This document shows, in pieces, positions 20,238 through 31,806 of a stretch of 64,000 bases of DNA. Positions within the stretch are counted from its first letter, which is position 1, and the number at the start of each line of letters is the position of its first letter. The position numbers and the translations under genes are program-made. The DNA lies in assembly GCA_037178625.1 (NCBI GenBank), contig CM074128.1, positions 2,728,001 to 2,792,000 of the forward strand, read 5' to 3'. Under the pieces are notes generated by a model. It was not told the origin of the DNA, did no database searches, and saw nothing but the letters and a program-made list of their open reading frames with translations. The DNA comes from Skeletonema tropicum (taxonomy: Eukaryota > Bacillariophyta > Thalassiosirophyceae > Thalassiosirales > Thalassiosiraceae).

Positions 20238-22789
20238 TTATTCATCCTTATCTTTGAACTCGCATTTGAGCGATAGTTCATCATCAATAATTGCAGCGTA
20301 AACGTTCATAGCATCCGCAGAAAGCGGTCTACATTTCCAGTATGTCATTGCAACTGTCAGTACTGAGTAAAGCGGAAGCAAAATATCGTCGCCTGCGTAG
20401 TTCACCAAGACATTCCACATGTACCAGGTGACTAGGAAAGTGTTTGAGATGCTCAAAAATCTGTGTGTTTTATTGAAACCGATACCTACAGCGGCATTTC
20501 CATTGCTTTTTGATCTTGTTTTCCATTCCAAAAATGCATTTTGAGTCATTGCATCGTGTATTTCGAAAGCCATGATTGCTAAAAATGCAGGGAGCAGCGA
20601 CGAGATAGAGCTTACGAGCATTTCGTTGTTGTACCGTCTATTATCATTCCCAGTCCCTTGCATAATAATTGCATAAGCAGAGATCAATTTCCCATGCGTA
20701 GCTTTCACAAGTGAAATGAGGATGATGGCAAATGTCATTCGCCGTTCTTCAAGATTTGTTGCATTTGGCTTGCTAATCAACTTCAGGAGGCACCAAAGGA
20801 TAAGCATCGTCAAAGAGACATAAAAAGTGGGAGCAAGTGCTGTGCTATCGAACATCGCATTTTTTTCGCTGGCAACAAAGAACACACCTGCTGCCAAAGG
20901 TGCCACACATGCAACAAGGTAAAGCCGCAAGTTTTGCATTGCGCAATAACACAGCATGGTTCCAAACCTATTCCCTGATAGCTGTTGGCCTCGAGATGAA
21001 CAAATTTTATGGCAAATCTTGTCGATGACAAAGCCTGCACCATACACAATGATGAAGTAAACCAGTGCCGCAAGTTGCGTCAACACAAATACTGTTCCTA
21101 GGAGTAACTCACACTCATGCATGTAGCATCTCTTCAAACTCCAACCGAAAAAGTGAACCTCGGACCGCCGTAATAGAGAAATTACTGTGACAATGGAAGG
21201 GATCACAAGGAGACAGATTGAAACTTCCAGGCTAATTGTAAACAGTGGTCTCTTTTGCTGTCCATATTGTTTTCTTTGATCTCGTAAAAACAGTGGCCAC
21301 AGAAGAAGGGAATGCGCAAGACCAACCAAAATACAAAGCTTGAGTAAATAATTGAGATAATAGGGAGCTGCGAGTTGAACGGAGACTAATGCAATGTATC
21401 CTTTCGCGTCGAGTGCACGTTTATGCAAACCTTTGACTTCTTCCTCAAATGTTGATGTATGGTTTGTTTGATGCAAAGTCCTGCGCACGATATTCAAACG
21501 TTCGCTTGAATTCATACCACGGTCTGTTGTGAAGGCAAGGACGAAGATGACTTCACGAATTTGTGTTAGTAGATCATAGCACCACACTATACAACGATGG
21601 TCCATGCCAAACTTTACATTGGAAGCAGTTGTTGCTTTGGCTTCAAGCATTGAATTGGCAAGGAAGCTTTCAGATTGACCTCTGCTCAATGGTGGTGGAA
21701 TCAGTTCGTCTCTCAAACCTCCCGAAACGGAAATCAAGGCGACATTCTGCTTCGTAGCAGCACCATAGTGTCTTTCGTTCAGAGTTTGTACTAAATCATG
21801 TACTCCAGAATCAACGGCGTATGGAATCGATTGCAGAGGTGACGCCAAATTAATAACATTCTTAACCCAGCCCTTCGATACCAAATGTGGATTCATATCC
21901 AATGATGCTCTGACTGCCCATGCTCCTATGGAATGCGCAACAATTGTAATGCTCTTCTTGCTATCACCAAGGAGGCATCCCTCCACCAATGTTTCAATAG
22001 CTCTTGCAATAAAATCTGCTTGGTTCAAAATTCTGGAAGAATGAAGAGCTGATCCCTCTTCTCCAAAGTCAAGGGCAAACACATCCATCACAAATCCATC
22101 TTTGTATTGAGGTGTAAGTAGATCCGTCATCAACTGAATTTCGTCTGAGTTTACTCTCAACATTTTGCAATAGTTGCGTTCCATCATGCATTCCCTTCCC
22201 ACTTCGCAATGATTCAAATATCTTTTGATTTGTATTAGCGTCATAATAGGGACCTGTCCATCGAGTTCCATGTGCACCCAACGATCGAGACTGCGAGAAT
22301 GATCCCCAATGCCCAGGCACGTACAGTACAAGATGGCCTCTATGAGGATGAGGTACATTGCTCCATTTAACATGACTGGTATTTTTTTCGATTTCCTCGC
22401 GGGGAAGTAGGCACCAGTTGTCGTGAAATTCCAATAACCGCCCATTACTATTGTTTTGGTTGCTCTTCTTGGATATTTTGTGTTTGATAATCCTCAATCA
22501 AAGAACCAGATATAGGATAGAAATGTCGATGCCTCGGATCTCGCGCATCTGTAAACTTTAGAAGGCGGTATCTATTATTTAGAGGATGGGACGGAACATG
22601 AAGCGGCAAGAATTGAAAGCGAGAATAAGTCATGGTGCATTCCTGCCCATTGTAGAAGGCAGGACCTTCGACGATCAAGCCCCAGAGGAGAAATGAAACG
22701 CTGGCGAGACATGTTATCACAGCTAAAACGATTATTCCCGCCGCTGTTGCCTTTCGTTTGGGCGGATAGACACCACCATCTGGAGCCAT
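20238..22789 (-). CDS. GPI inositol-deacylase (PGAP1-like); two +1 frame breaks near the N-terminus
   Basis: Start ATG at 22789 (MAPDGGVYPP), followed by a signal-anchor helix and ECTMTY, the conserved start of PGAP1/Bst1 proteins. The frame then steps +1 at about 22450-22530 and again at about 22120-22260. The middle piece carries LYVPGHWGSFSQSRSLGAHG, the family's PGNAGS-KQ-RS motif. The long 3' frame has the lipase nucleophile region ITIVAHSIGAWAVRASLDM, VSGGLRDELIP, and at least seven membrane helices after residue ~400. PGAP1 removes the inositol-linked acyl chain from GPI anchors in the ER. Without the frame steps both the start and the PGN motif would be lost. Confidence 0.78.
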
Positions 22790-23142
22790 CTTCAAGAACA
22801 CCTGCAATGCATCCGATGTAAGTGGCCGGCTGTAAGTAGCTGTTCGCTGTTGCTGTGTTATCTTGTGTTATTGCTATTGCTTTGCTTGAGCCCTGCCTAT
22901 AAGTACTAGAGAGAGTTGCCTAGCGAGTTGGTTTGTTGCTTGTGGCTTGCTTGATTAACTCTAATGGGAATAATAACCCTTGGCAGTATCTTTGTAAACA
23001 TGCCGCCGACACGAAGGTTCAAGCTTCAAGATTCAAGAGCAAGAAAAGAACTTGCTTCCACTCCAACAGTGCATAAGTACTTACTGAGCAAGCACAGGGT
23101 AACCATTACCATTACTACATCTTACCATCGCAACGTACACCT
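22790..23142. promoter_or_regulatory. Divergent intergenic promoter region
   Basis: 353 bp between the PGAP1-like start and the plastid-protein start. It is GCTTG-rich with GTTGCT repeats near 22844-22880 and an AACCATTACCATTACTAC stretch at about 23100-23118. No gene seen. Confidence 0.35.
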
Positions 23143-23875
23143 ATGATTAGAACAATACTCTCTGCTGTCTCCATCGCCGCTTTGATCGGATGCTCTTCTG
23201 CATTTGCTCCATCAACTACCAGCAGCAGCGTCACGAGAGAGACAAGCCTTTCTATGGCACCACGATTCGACAAAACGACCCAAAAATGGTTCACCGATGA
23301 CCCAGAAGAAATGGCCGGATCATCGTACGGACCCATTGGAACTCTGTATAGGGCAGGTCCCAAGCCATTCTTCACAAGAATTTTCGACCCAGATACATAT
23401 GACCAAGGTGGGTAATGGTTTAATTCTTTCATGCTAATGTATATCTAATTCGTATTGGACAGAATTCTCAATGATCTCGTTTCAATGATATAGCGGTACT
23501 GAAATACATGGCTCAGGATGGATGTGATCGTAAAGAAGCACAGGGTAACATGGACGCATTCCTAGAAAACCCACAAGGTGAGTGTAATTTGCAATCATAG
23601 CATATATGCATTTCTCTTGTATTGCAGCATTAACTTAAGACAATTTATACTCCAACAAAATTCAGATTGGGGATTTCAGAAGGTCTCTGAGCAAAATGGA
23701 GCTTACAAGAAAGACTATGCCAACGCAAACATGGAGCCAAAGCAAGTTATTTTGACAACAGTTTGGGGTGTGGGAGTTAGTGTACTTTCTTGGAAGTCTG
23801 ATTTACAATGGTATCCAGGATGGTATCATGGTAGGATCTTTCCATCGTACCATGGAACTTTTAGGAATGGAGTAA
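23143..23875 (+). CDS. Plastid-targeted small single-helix membrane protein, three exons
   Basis: Exons 23143-23407, 23494-23577 and 23666-23875 are separated by introns of 86 and 88 bp (GTGGGT...TATAG; GTGAGT...TTCAG). The N-terminus is a diatom bipartite plastid signal: hydrophobic MIRTILSAVSIAALIGC, then SSAFAP, the conserved cleavage site with Phe, then a Ser/Thr-rich transit peptide. The mature part is charged (KTTQKWFTDDPEEMAG, FLENPQDWGFQKVSEQNGAY) and ends with one transmembrane helix. To keep that helix in frame a +1 step at about 23779 is needed, giving VYFLGSLIYNGIQDGIMVG and a stop at 23873. Without it the tail is unstructured. A thylakoid or photosystem-associated role is plausible but not demonstrated. 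Confidence 0.68.
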
Positions 23876-24380
23876 ATAAAGTATGGATGAGACTCTACAA
23901 ACTACTGGGAAGTCAACACGCTGTGTCTGTACATGCCGGAAAGAGTTTATGTATTGTGAATAAAAACAACAAATTCAAATTTACTGCATCTACTTTTCTC
24001 TTTCATTTGAATGTTTGCAATTGCTCTTCCTGCCTGTCAGGCAAGGAACAATACTCTGAAAGTCTTATTCTTAGTGCAAAGAAGTATTGAATGCAATTCT
24101 ACCTGCTCTCTCTCTTTTTCTCTCTCTCTCCAAATAGGAGATATTGCACTTTTTTTGTACACCCTGTCGTATATAAACTGATGACTGGGAGAAGACAAGA
24201 AGTTGGACCTCTCATTTCCGCCCGTTTCAGTTCCAACCAAAATCACCCGCCTGTCCGTCCTCCGTCTCTCTCTTTGGCAACCAGCAAAAGCAAAACATGT
24301 CGAAGAACAAAAGCATTATGCTGATAGGAGTATGGAGCAAGCAAGCATTTTAACCAAGAGCACTAAAGCAACCATCAGCC
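23876..24380. other. Intergenic with CT microsatellite
   Basis: 505 bp between the plastid protein and the helicase. It contains an AATAAA-like sequence directly after the stop (23874-23879) and a CT/CTTT-rich run at about 24103-24131. No gene is supported. Confidence 0.4.
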
Positions 24381-25949
24381 ATGGCGAAACCAACCAAAAA
24401 AGGAGATTCTTCCAAGAAGCGCCGTAGAAAGGAGGAAGATGAAGAGCATGCTACTGATCAGCAAGATGAGCCGGCATCTGCAACAATCAGTGCACCTGAA
24501 AGTAGTGACAGCGGAAATGAAGAAGCCGACGCCGATGAAGGTGACGGCATCATTTCGACAAAATCATTTGCCTCGCTGAACATCCACTCATCGCTTTTAG
24601 ACTCAATCAAATCTCTAAAGTGGGACAATGCAACTCAAATCCAAGCTGCATCCATCCCTGCCGCATTAGATGGACGTGATGTCATCGGCCTAGCTGAAAC
24701 TGGCTCAGGCAAGACTGGATCATTTGCAATTCCCTATCTTGAATTATCTTCTGGAAAAGCCACAAAAACAAGTCTTTGCTGTCATCCTGGCCCCAACAAG
24801 AGAGTTGGCATTTCAGATTAATGAAGTTATGGTAGCATTAGGACAAGGAATAGGTGCCTCTTCTGTGTGCATCGTAGGAGGAGTAGATATGGCTTCTCAA
24901 GCAATTGCGTTGGCACGAAATCCCCACATAGTCGTTGCGAACTCCAGGTAGGCTATTAGATCACCTTGAAAATACCAAGGGGTTCCATTTGCGTCAGTTG
25001 AAGTACTTGGTCATGGACGAAGCAGATCGAATGTTGAGTATGGATTTTGAGAAAGAGATCAATGAGATCTTGGACGTAATTCCAGATAGTGAAAAGGGAA
25101 GGAGGACCATGCTTTTCAGTGCAACCATGACAAGCAAAGTTGAAAAGCTTCAACGAGCAAGTTTAGTCAATCCTGTTCGAGTGGAAGTTTCTACCAAATT
25201 TCAGACTCCGAAGAAATTGTTACAAAGTTATCTATTCATTCCTGCCAAGTACAAGGATTGCTACCTGACATACTTGATCAATGAGCATGCAGGACAATCC
25301 ATATTGGTCTTTGGTGCCACATGTAACAATGTTCAGCGGCTAGCACTGATGTTGCGTAACCTTGGATTTCCAGCTATTTGTCTGCACGGTCAAATGTCTC
25401 AACCAAAACGTCTTGGAGCGTTGACAAAATTCAAGGCTGGAGGGAGAGATATTTTGATTTGTACTGATGTGGCAAGCAGAGGGCTAGACATCCCAAGTGT
25501 AGACGTTGTAATCAACTTTGATCTACCTGGTCATGGCAAGGATTACATCCATAGGGTTGGAAGGACAGCTCGTGCTGGGAGAAGTGGAAAGGCGATTCGC
25601 AATGGTAACTCAATATGATGTGGAGGTTTATCAAAGGTTGGAGCATTTACTTGGGCAACGTCTACCAGAATACAAACTTGCAGAGGAAGAGGTCCTCATG
25701 TTGTTGGAGCGTGTCAACGAAGCTCAGAGACTGGCAACGAGGGAGCTGAAAGAACAATTGGCGACTCGTGATGGAAATGGCAAGAGACGAAAGAAAGGAA
25801 AGTATGCTGGTGGAGACGGTGATGGTGAGGCAGCTTTTAGGAACGAAGCAAAGAGTGGTTTCTATGCAGGTGGCAGTGGAGGAAGAGGGGGCGGTTTTCA
25901 CAATCAAAGAGGAAGCGGGAAAGCCCACAAGAAGAATCATCGTAGGTAA
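24381..25949 (+). CDS. DEAD-box RNA helicase DDX47/Rrp3; three +1 frame breaks
   Basis: All DEAD-box motifs are present in order but spread over three frame changes: Q motif NATQIQ, motif I AETGSGKT, Ia APTRELAFQ, Ib [36 protein letters not shown] region [37 protein letters not shown]. Similarity to DDX47/Rrp3 is high throughout ([42 protein letters not shown]). Steps of +1 lie at about 24729-24734 (between FAIP and ILNYLL), 24936-24941 (between HIVVA and TPGRLL) and 25600-25605 (between GKAI and AMVTQY). Rrp3 acts in 18S rRNA processing and is essential in yeast, so a dead copy would be surprising unless another exists. The C-terminus is Gly/Arg/Lys-rich. Confidence 0.88.
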
Positions 25950-25997
25950 GCAGTGGCACAAGGATAATGAAAAACATGCTATTACCACACTATCTAC

Positions 25998-26846
25998 TTA
26001 TTCCCTCTCACTTACTATGCAAAAGTTCCTGGGTGAACCTGTGGACTGGGCCCCCTGTTGCTGCTGTTGTGCATTACCTCCAGAAAACATTCCTCCCAAT
26101 CTTCCAAACACGTTATTTTGAATCATGGCTCGCATCCCCATTTCCGCTCCTGCATTAAACATTTCATTCAATTTTGCACGTTGGTCGGCACTGCATTTGT
26201 AATAACCATACACATTGGAGAAGCTCAGCACTAATGCAATTGCTAGCGTCACAAAACAGTTAAACCGTAACCATAGCATTGCCGACATGAAGCAAAGCGC
26301 CCAAAGAATAGGTGTAATATACAAAATCGTCCAAAAGAATTTGCTATCAAACGAGTTCGTTGTTGAATTTGATCCATCTGGAGAGGTGGGCGAAGCACTC
26401 TCAAATATCCAACTAGTTTGCCCAGTTACTGGATCAACCTTGTTCCACCAACGTAGTCCAACGAGTAGTCGACCTGTAATGTTTTTAACCACCCAGAAAT
26501 CAGCAGCTAGTAGTAATATGCAAATAACGGTTACCATGATACCTTCCATTGCCTTAGATCCGAGCATATATACCGTGAACGCGCTGCCTTTGAATAGAAT
26601 GTGAAAAAAACATGCCGTTGGATGGGCCGATTGATTGAAACTTGCAGCTAGTGGAATGGACGATCCTGGCGTGTAGCTTGGTGCGTTGTTTCCGATATTA
26701 TTATTATTATTATTTAGAGACGATGCCCCGGCGACACCGCCGGCTTTCATGTTTGCGAGGACATTATTAGTTGGTGCTGATGATGGTGGAGGGATGACTT
26801 TTCCGTCAACCTCCGTGACAAATTCGAGATCATTATCATGCATCAT
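25998..26846 (-). CDS. TVP23 / FAM18 family Golgi membrane protein
   Basis: 282 residues with four hydrophobic helices. Family signatures are HPTACFFHILFKGSAFTVYMLG, DFWVVKNITGRLLVGLRWWN and TSWIFES, followed by the second helical pair around SKFFWTILYITPILWALCF and GYYKCSADQRAK. TVP23 proteins act in Golgi and endosomal trafficking. The N-terminal 80 residues contain an Asn run encoded by an ATT repeat (26698-26714). The last 25 residues after the Gln run look unstructured. The 3' end converges with the helicase gene with 48 bp between stops. Confidence 0.87.
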   Translation of the reverse strand: MMHDNDLEFVTEVDGKVIPPPSSAPTNNVLANMKAGGVAGASSLNNNNNNIGNNAPSYTPGSSIPLAASFNQSAHPTACFFHILFKGSAFTVYMLGSKAMEGIMVTVICILLLAADFWVVKNITGRLLVGLRWWNKVDPVTGQTSWIFESASPTSPDGSNSTTNSFDSKFFWTILYITPILWALCFMSAMLWLRFNCFVTLAIALVLSFSNVYGYYKCSADQRAKLNEMFNAGAEMGMRAMIQNNVFGRLGGMFSGGNAQQQQQGAQSTGSPRNFCIVSERE

Positions 26847-26936
26847 GGTGACTAATAAGTATTATTGTTTCTCCAGCATCTGTGGCTCTTAGCAGTCAAA
26901 GGCCGGTAATGATATGTACTGTATATTTCGAATTTT

Positions 26937-28810
26937 ATGGATTCTGGTCATTCAAGTGTAGTGGTTCATTGCAGGAATAAATATGGTTCGGTTGAGCTGG
27001 ATGCTTCTGCGTTCCTTCTCCGCTCCCGCAAAAACCAAAAAACAATCACCATTAGGACTTTTATCTTGATCCTTTTCTGCACTCGCTGCCAAAACCTTGC
27101 CCGCTACCTAGGAGTGTCATGTTGGCGTCGACGAGCACTTCTGCCACTGCTTGTTGCTGGCTGCGATGACGTAGAGAATGCTGCGGCTGTCGCTGTGGGC
27201 GACGATGAAAAAAATGGAGACTGCGCTCCCTCCGAGGACTGCGAACCTTTATGTCAATCTTCAAGAGTCAAAGGATATATCTTGCTGCTTGTGTCTGCCA
27301 GTTTCAACTTCGAGGCAGTTGCACGGCTCACTAGTAAGCAGGAATATTTTGAGAACAAGTTGGTAAACGAAATGGACTGGTGCTTCGTGCTGGATAATAT
27401 TAGTTCATTCTACGATTTCGTGCTAATGAAACGAGGTGACTTAGATACTAAAATTCGATATGCTATGGCTGCCTCTGGAATAACAATTATCATCAGCGGG
27501 TTTGTTATAATTTGCTATTTTGATCTGCTTACAAGCTTGAGAAGAACGTTGTGGCCAAAGGTACGGTTTAGGATTGGCACTTCAGTTCTTTTCATCTGTA
27601 TTGTTCCCTATTCATTACAGCCGCAACTAAATTACTTGTTCCGTACAACAGATGTTTGGACCAAACAAAGCGGTGGAACTGTGCATACTCATCTTTCTTG
27701 TTATTCTTTGGATGGTGACAATTTGGATTCAATACTACAATACGAGGACTTGCAGGAGAAGGTTCAGAACAATACAATCTCTATTTCACCAGTTGGTTGT
27801 GTCTGTGGACCTCGTTTTGGACGTTGGAAAGATGGTTTGTATCTAGTGGGAAGTCTTCTTTCGAGACATTTGTGAGCAGTTGGCCAAATCGGTGCAAACT
27901 ATGGATAATAACTCTCATACTGAGCTTCTCTGACTTTTTGTTCGTGTTGGATGCGGTAAGTATGGTACTTGTTTGACTTCTTGTGCTTTTCTGATGTCTG
28001 AAATTTCTAGCTCACCACATTCCCACTTCTAGAGGAGCAATTGGAAGGAGGGTACGAAGACCACTCAATACGTACATGAGATGTTTGCCAATGTTTCGGA
28101 AACTGAATGGAATTTTTTACTTGAAGCGACGATATGTGCTTTTTCTCTGTCATTGTGTTGGATCCTGGCAGAAATATTCAGAAAGAATAAGAAAGAGGAA
28201 AATGCAACGAAGTCAGATGTCGAGTGAGTAACCACGATGATTCTGTTGAATTCTGTCTTTGGTTCTTGCTCACAATGTGCGCTGCTTCGCCTGTAGAAAC
28301 TACATTGAAGGCATCCTGTTGCACCTTTTAGCTATCCAATGGGTTATACTCATCTTCTTCGCAACCATGCCGGGACGAAGCGCATCGCTCATTGGAAATC
28401 TTTACTTTACCACGTGGGCCACATGTTTCTCTATTATGGCAACTCTTGTCTGGTGGCTAAGAGATTGGCGCAAGGATATTGCTGATACTATAAATGATCA
28501 GCAAGCAGAGTATGAGCGTGCAAAACGAGCCGTCTTGAGGCGCGAGGAAAAGAGGTTGGCAAAGGCAAGAAGAGAGAATGGCGAGGCTCAAGCTGAAGCT
28601 GTGCAGACTGAAGAGTCAAACGACAACCTCGATGAAATTGTAGAAGAAGATGGCACAGAGGAAGACATAGTTGACGACGATATCACCGTATCAATCGCTT
28701 CTGTCTCCGGTAGTCGCGTTAGAACAGACACTATAGATTCCACAGAAGATCGTCGTACAGTTTGCTTCTCGGCAAAGACCATATTTGTATCAGCAAGGGA
28801 TAACAGCTAA
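26937..28810 (+). CDS. Hypothetical six-helix membrane protein, four exons
   Basis: Exons are about 26937-27560, 27652-27955, 28033-28223 and 28297-28810. Introns are 27561-27651, 27956-28032 and 28224-28296, all GT-AG. Helices include MAASGITIIISGFVIICYF, ELCILIFLVILWMVTIWIQ, LWIITLILSFSDFLFVL, LLEATICAFSLSLCWILAEIF, ILLHLLAIQWVILIFF and TTWATCFSIMATLVWWL. The C-terminal ~110 residues are a charged coiled coil (EYERAKRAVLRREEKRLAKAR) then an acidic tail. A +1 step near 27795 is needed inside exon 2 to keep a continuous frame into the third helix. The first ~110 residues are poorly convincing and the real start may lie downstream. I do not recognise the family. Confidence 0.5.
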
Positions 28811-28832
28811 AACTAATGTACTATTACATGTA

Positions 28833-31404
28833 TTATGAGACCTGGAACAGTTGAATACACTCTAAATCAAAGATTGGGGGCTCTTGGCAACGTAAGAACA
28901 CCACGCCCCACATGAACGCAGTGAACCAAATCGAGGTGTATTGGTTGGGCTGGTACTTCCTTATTACTATTGCATGAGGCACGGGTAGCAGTCCCACCAT
29001 CGTTATATCCTTGAACACCTCCAGAATTTCTGTCTCATCGACCACTCCATTTTGACGTTCGCACATAGTCATCGACTACTGGGACTAGATGCTGTAATAA
29101 GCGATTGACAGTTTCTAGAGGGAGAGATGAGCGAAGTTCTGCCAGCCAACTTTCAGAAGGAGTGAAGCGTTCCTTGACACTAACGACTGAGCTACCTACT
29201 GATGACCCGATCGTATCCTCGTTGGATTCCCATGACTTAGCCGGGTTAACTGCTCTTTTGCTGGATTGGTCTTCTCGCGAATCTGCTCTCTGAATCGGAT
29301 TTCCTGATTCATCCACATCTTGTATCGATAATGCGGCCACTCGCTCGGCAGCATCGGCATCATATTCCTGTTTGCAAGTGGGCTGGGAAAGCCTTGCTAC
29401 ACTGCTGAACAGCTTTTGGCAACGTCAAGCTGGCGAGTCTTCCAAAGACATCCTTTCTACGTACAATCGCATAAACGAGATGTTGGTTGCCGTTGTATTG
29501 ATATTGGATAATGTTGTTGAAGATTTCAAGAAGCAAAGCGAGGTGTTTGTACGCCTTCTCTCCTGAATACAAAAACTTTGGTGATGAAAATAGCTCGAAT
29601 AGGTTGACCAACTTGACTGATGATACTAGACTCATAGATCGCCAATAAGGACTGATGTTGCACACAACAGTCAGGAAGCATGAATAGAGCGGCACCAATC
29701 GATACGATCCATTGACAATCATTTTATGAAGCGTAATGCTAACCAAGTCTGCAGTGGCTTCCTGAGAACAAGGGCAAGTCACAAGGGAGTTTTGTTCGGA
29801 ATGGGCGATTCAAACTAACACCAAAGCTCCTCTCTCCCGACAATTTTAACAAGATGAAGGTACAAAGATGAACCAAACCAATCTTGGAAGCTTCCTGCCT
29901 TGATGTGTACATGAGGTAGCAAATTGGTACAACTAATTCGCATACGTCACATCTGGTCAATATGAAATCCAAGAACAAAGGATTTTCTTCCAATGTCTTC
30001 CATAACAAGATGAGGATCTCTTGATAACACTCCAATTTGGATTGAGAGCTAGGTAAGAGAGTGTTCTTACTCTCAAATGTGTGTCTCAACAAGCGGACAA
30101 AACCACGGTAGAGCGTATTCAAGTCCTTTCCATCGCTAATGCGTGCTAACAACGCTCTGAAAATATTGAATCCTCCCTTCTGCGCTTCAGAAATAGCCAC
30201 AACTGGCTCTCCAGTACTGATTTTCCACTGGTAGCGGGTCGCCTGGCAACCCACAATCCAAAAGCACACACAACACCTGAGCACTCAAGTCCACTAGTTT
30301 GACGTGAGAGTTAGAGTACTGGCACTCCACCAAAAGATGAGTTTGATGGATCGAAGGAAATCACCGTGTTCAGTAAAGAATAGAACAGGCAAGGTGCATT
30401 TGGAGCATCGGCAGCAACTGCAACTGACATCCAACGTGAGGCGAGAGGATTATATTCGTCCGCAGGAGAGAAGAGAGGATCAGAACACGTAGCCAAAAGT
30501 AACCGTAGCACTTCAATGCGATTTTTGTCGTATTTTCGAGTGTAGGCTGCCTCGGGATTATGCACCGTCTTGGATTTGTTGTTCCTGGGTCTGCGATATT
30601 TACTGTTTTCATTACCCACAATGCTGCACTTTCCATCATTCGTGAAACCTACACCTGGTGCCCAGACGATTCCTGCCGGATGTGGAATCAACCGAACTCC
30701 TTTGCGTGTACGCCTCGGTTTGCCAAGCCCAGCCTCGGCTTGTGATTCTTTATCAGCTTTTGCGGCGCGTTTCTTGTCCATCAAGTCGCCTTCGTCAACC
30801 TCATCCTCTTCACTACAGCTGACATCTGAGTCATCATCATCATCAGAGTCATTTTCATCTTCATCCTCTTCATAGAACTCGCAAGTGAACTGTGGCAGGA
30901 ATAACATGTGCATAGCTGCATGAACCACAAGAAGTGCCAGTGGTTCCTGACTATCATCTTCTTCTTCGTCCTCCTCCTCATCATCACTCTTTCTACTCTT
31001 CTTACTACTAGGCCGCAGTAGCACTATCTGTTTGATCACTCCAGCACAACGCCTCCACATTCGGATCACCATCGCCCAAATCCCCCTTCTCCAAAAGAAA
31101 CGGCAACACCCTTGTCAAAACCCTCACACAATTGAGCGCCTGATCAAAGTAAATCGTATACGGCGTCTCCACAATCTGACACAACTGCGCGGTAGCCTGA
31201 GTGAACAACGTGGCCTAAATTGTCGAATCGTTCATCGCGCAATCGCCGAGCGTTGTCGGGTGTGAGAAGTTCAAAGACCTCGTCGGCGGAGGAGGGGATT
31301 TTCCATAACTCATCCCAAAAATCCGAATCGTCGGGGGATACGTCGCGGGAGATTAGGGAGGTGAGAGATTCTCTGAATTTGATCTTGGAGGCGGATGCTC
31401 CCAT
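28833..31404 (-). CDS. HID1-family trafficking protein; about seven +1 frame breaks
   Basis: Fragments in successive frames align collinearly with animal HID1: MGASASKIKFRESLTSL (compare MGSTDSKLNFRKAV), FWDELW, then LFTQATAQLCQIVE, LNCVRVLTRVLPFL, YSLLNTVISFDP, KIGLVHLCTFILLKLSGERSFGVSLNRPF, LLEIFNNIIQYQYNGNQHLVYAIVRRKDVF, and the C-terminal MVGLLPVPHAIVIRKYQPN. Frame steps are needed near 31212, 31011, 30318, 30190-30250, 29751, ~29390 and 29056. Every one is +1, and four fall in short palindromic contexts (GGCC twice, AGTACT, CTGCAG). A very acidic Asp/Glu insert lies at 30790-30990. HID1 is a Golgi-associated N-myristoylated protein needed for dense-core vesicle and Golgi sorting; the MGxxxS start is kept. 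The stop is 22 bp from that of the convergent membrane-protein gene. Confidence 0.8.
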
Positions 31405-31806
31405 GGTTCTATATGTAGTATGGTCCTATATAATATTGTGTTCTCTGCTGTTCGAGGATCTAGAACGATTTCGGCATGGTCATCATTGATTTGAATTGAT
31501 ATGCTCTGCGTTTTGGCAGGTTTTGGCGAGAGGCGAGAGGAAGAACTGGAAGAGAAGCACATGGCCATACATAGAGCAAAGAGCTTCGAACAATGAAGAA
31601 AGTTAGTGCCGTATCCGTCTAAACGGCATGCCATACGCGAACGCGAAAAGGCAACTTTCCGCCCTTTCCGCCCCGTCTCCGTCTAATGCTGCTTTGGCAG
31701 TACTTTTAAGCAATGCCATTGACTTTGGGCGTGCTACTGAGGAAGAAGTGCTGCTGTGTTGCATTTAAAAGTACACATCAACGAAGTGTATATAAATATA
31801 TTTGTC
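31405..31806. promoter_or_regulatory. Divergent promoter region between HID1 and PLC genes
   Basis: 402 bp with both genes leaving it. A TATATAAATATATTT tract lies at 31789-31803, immediately before the PLC start codon, and TTTAAAAG is at about 31764-31771. These may be TATA-like or leader sequence. No gene seen. Confidence 0.4.
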
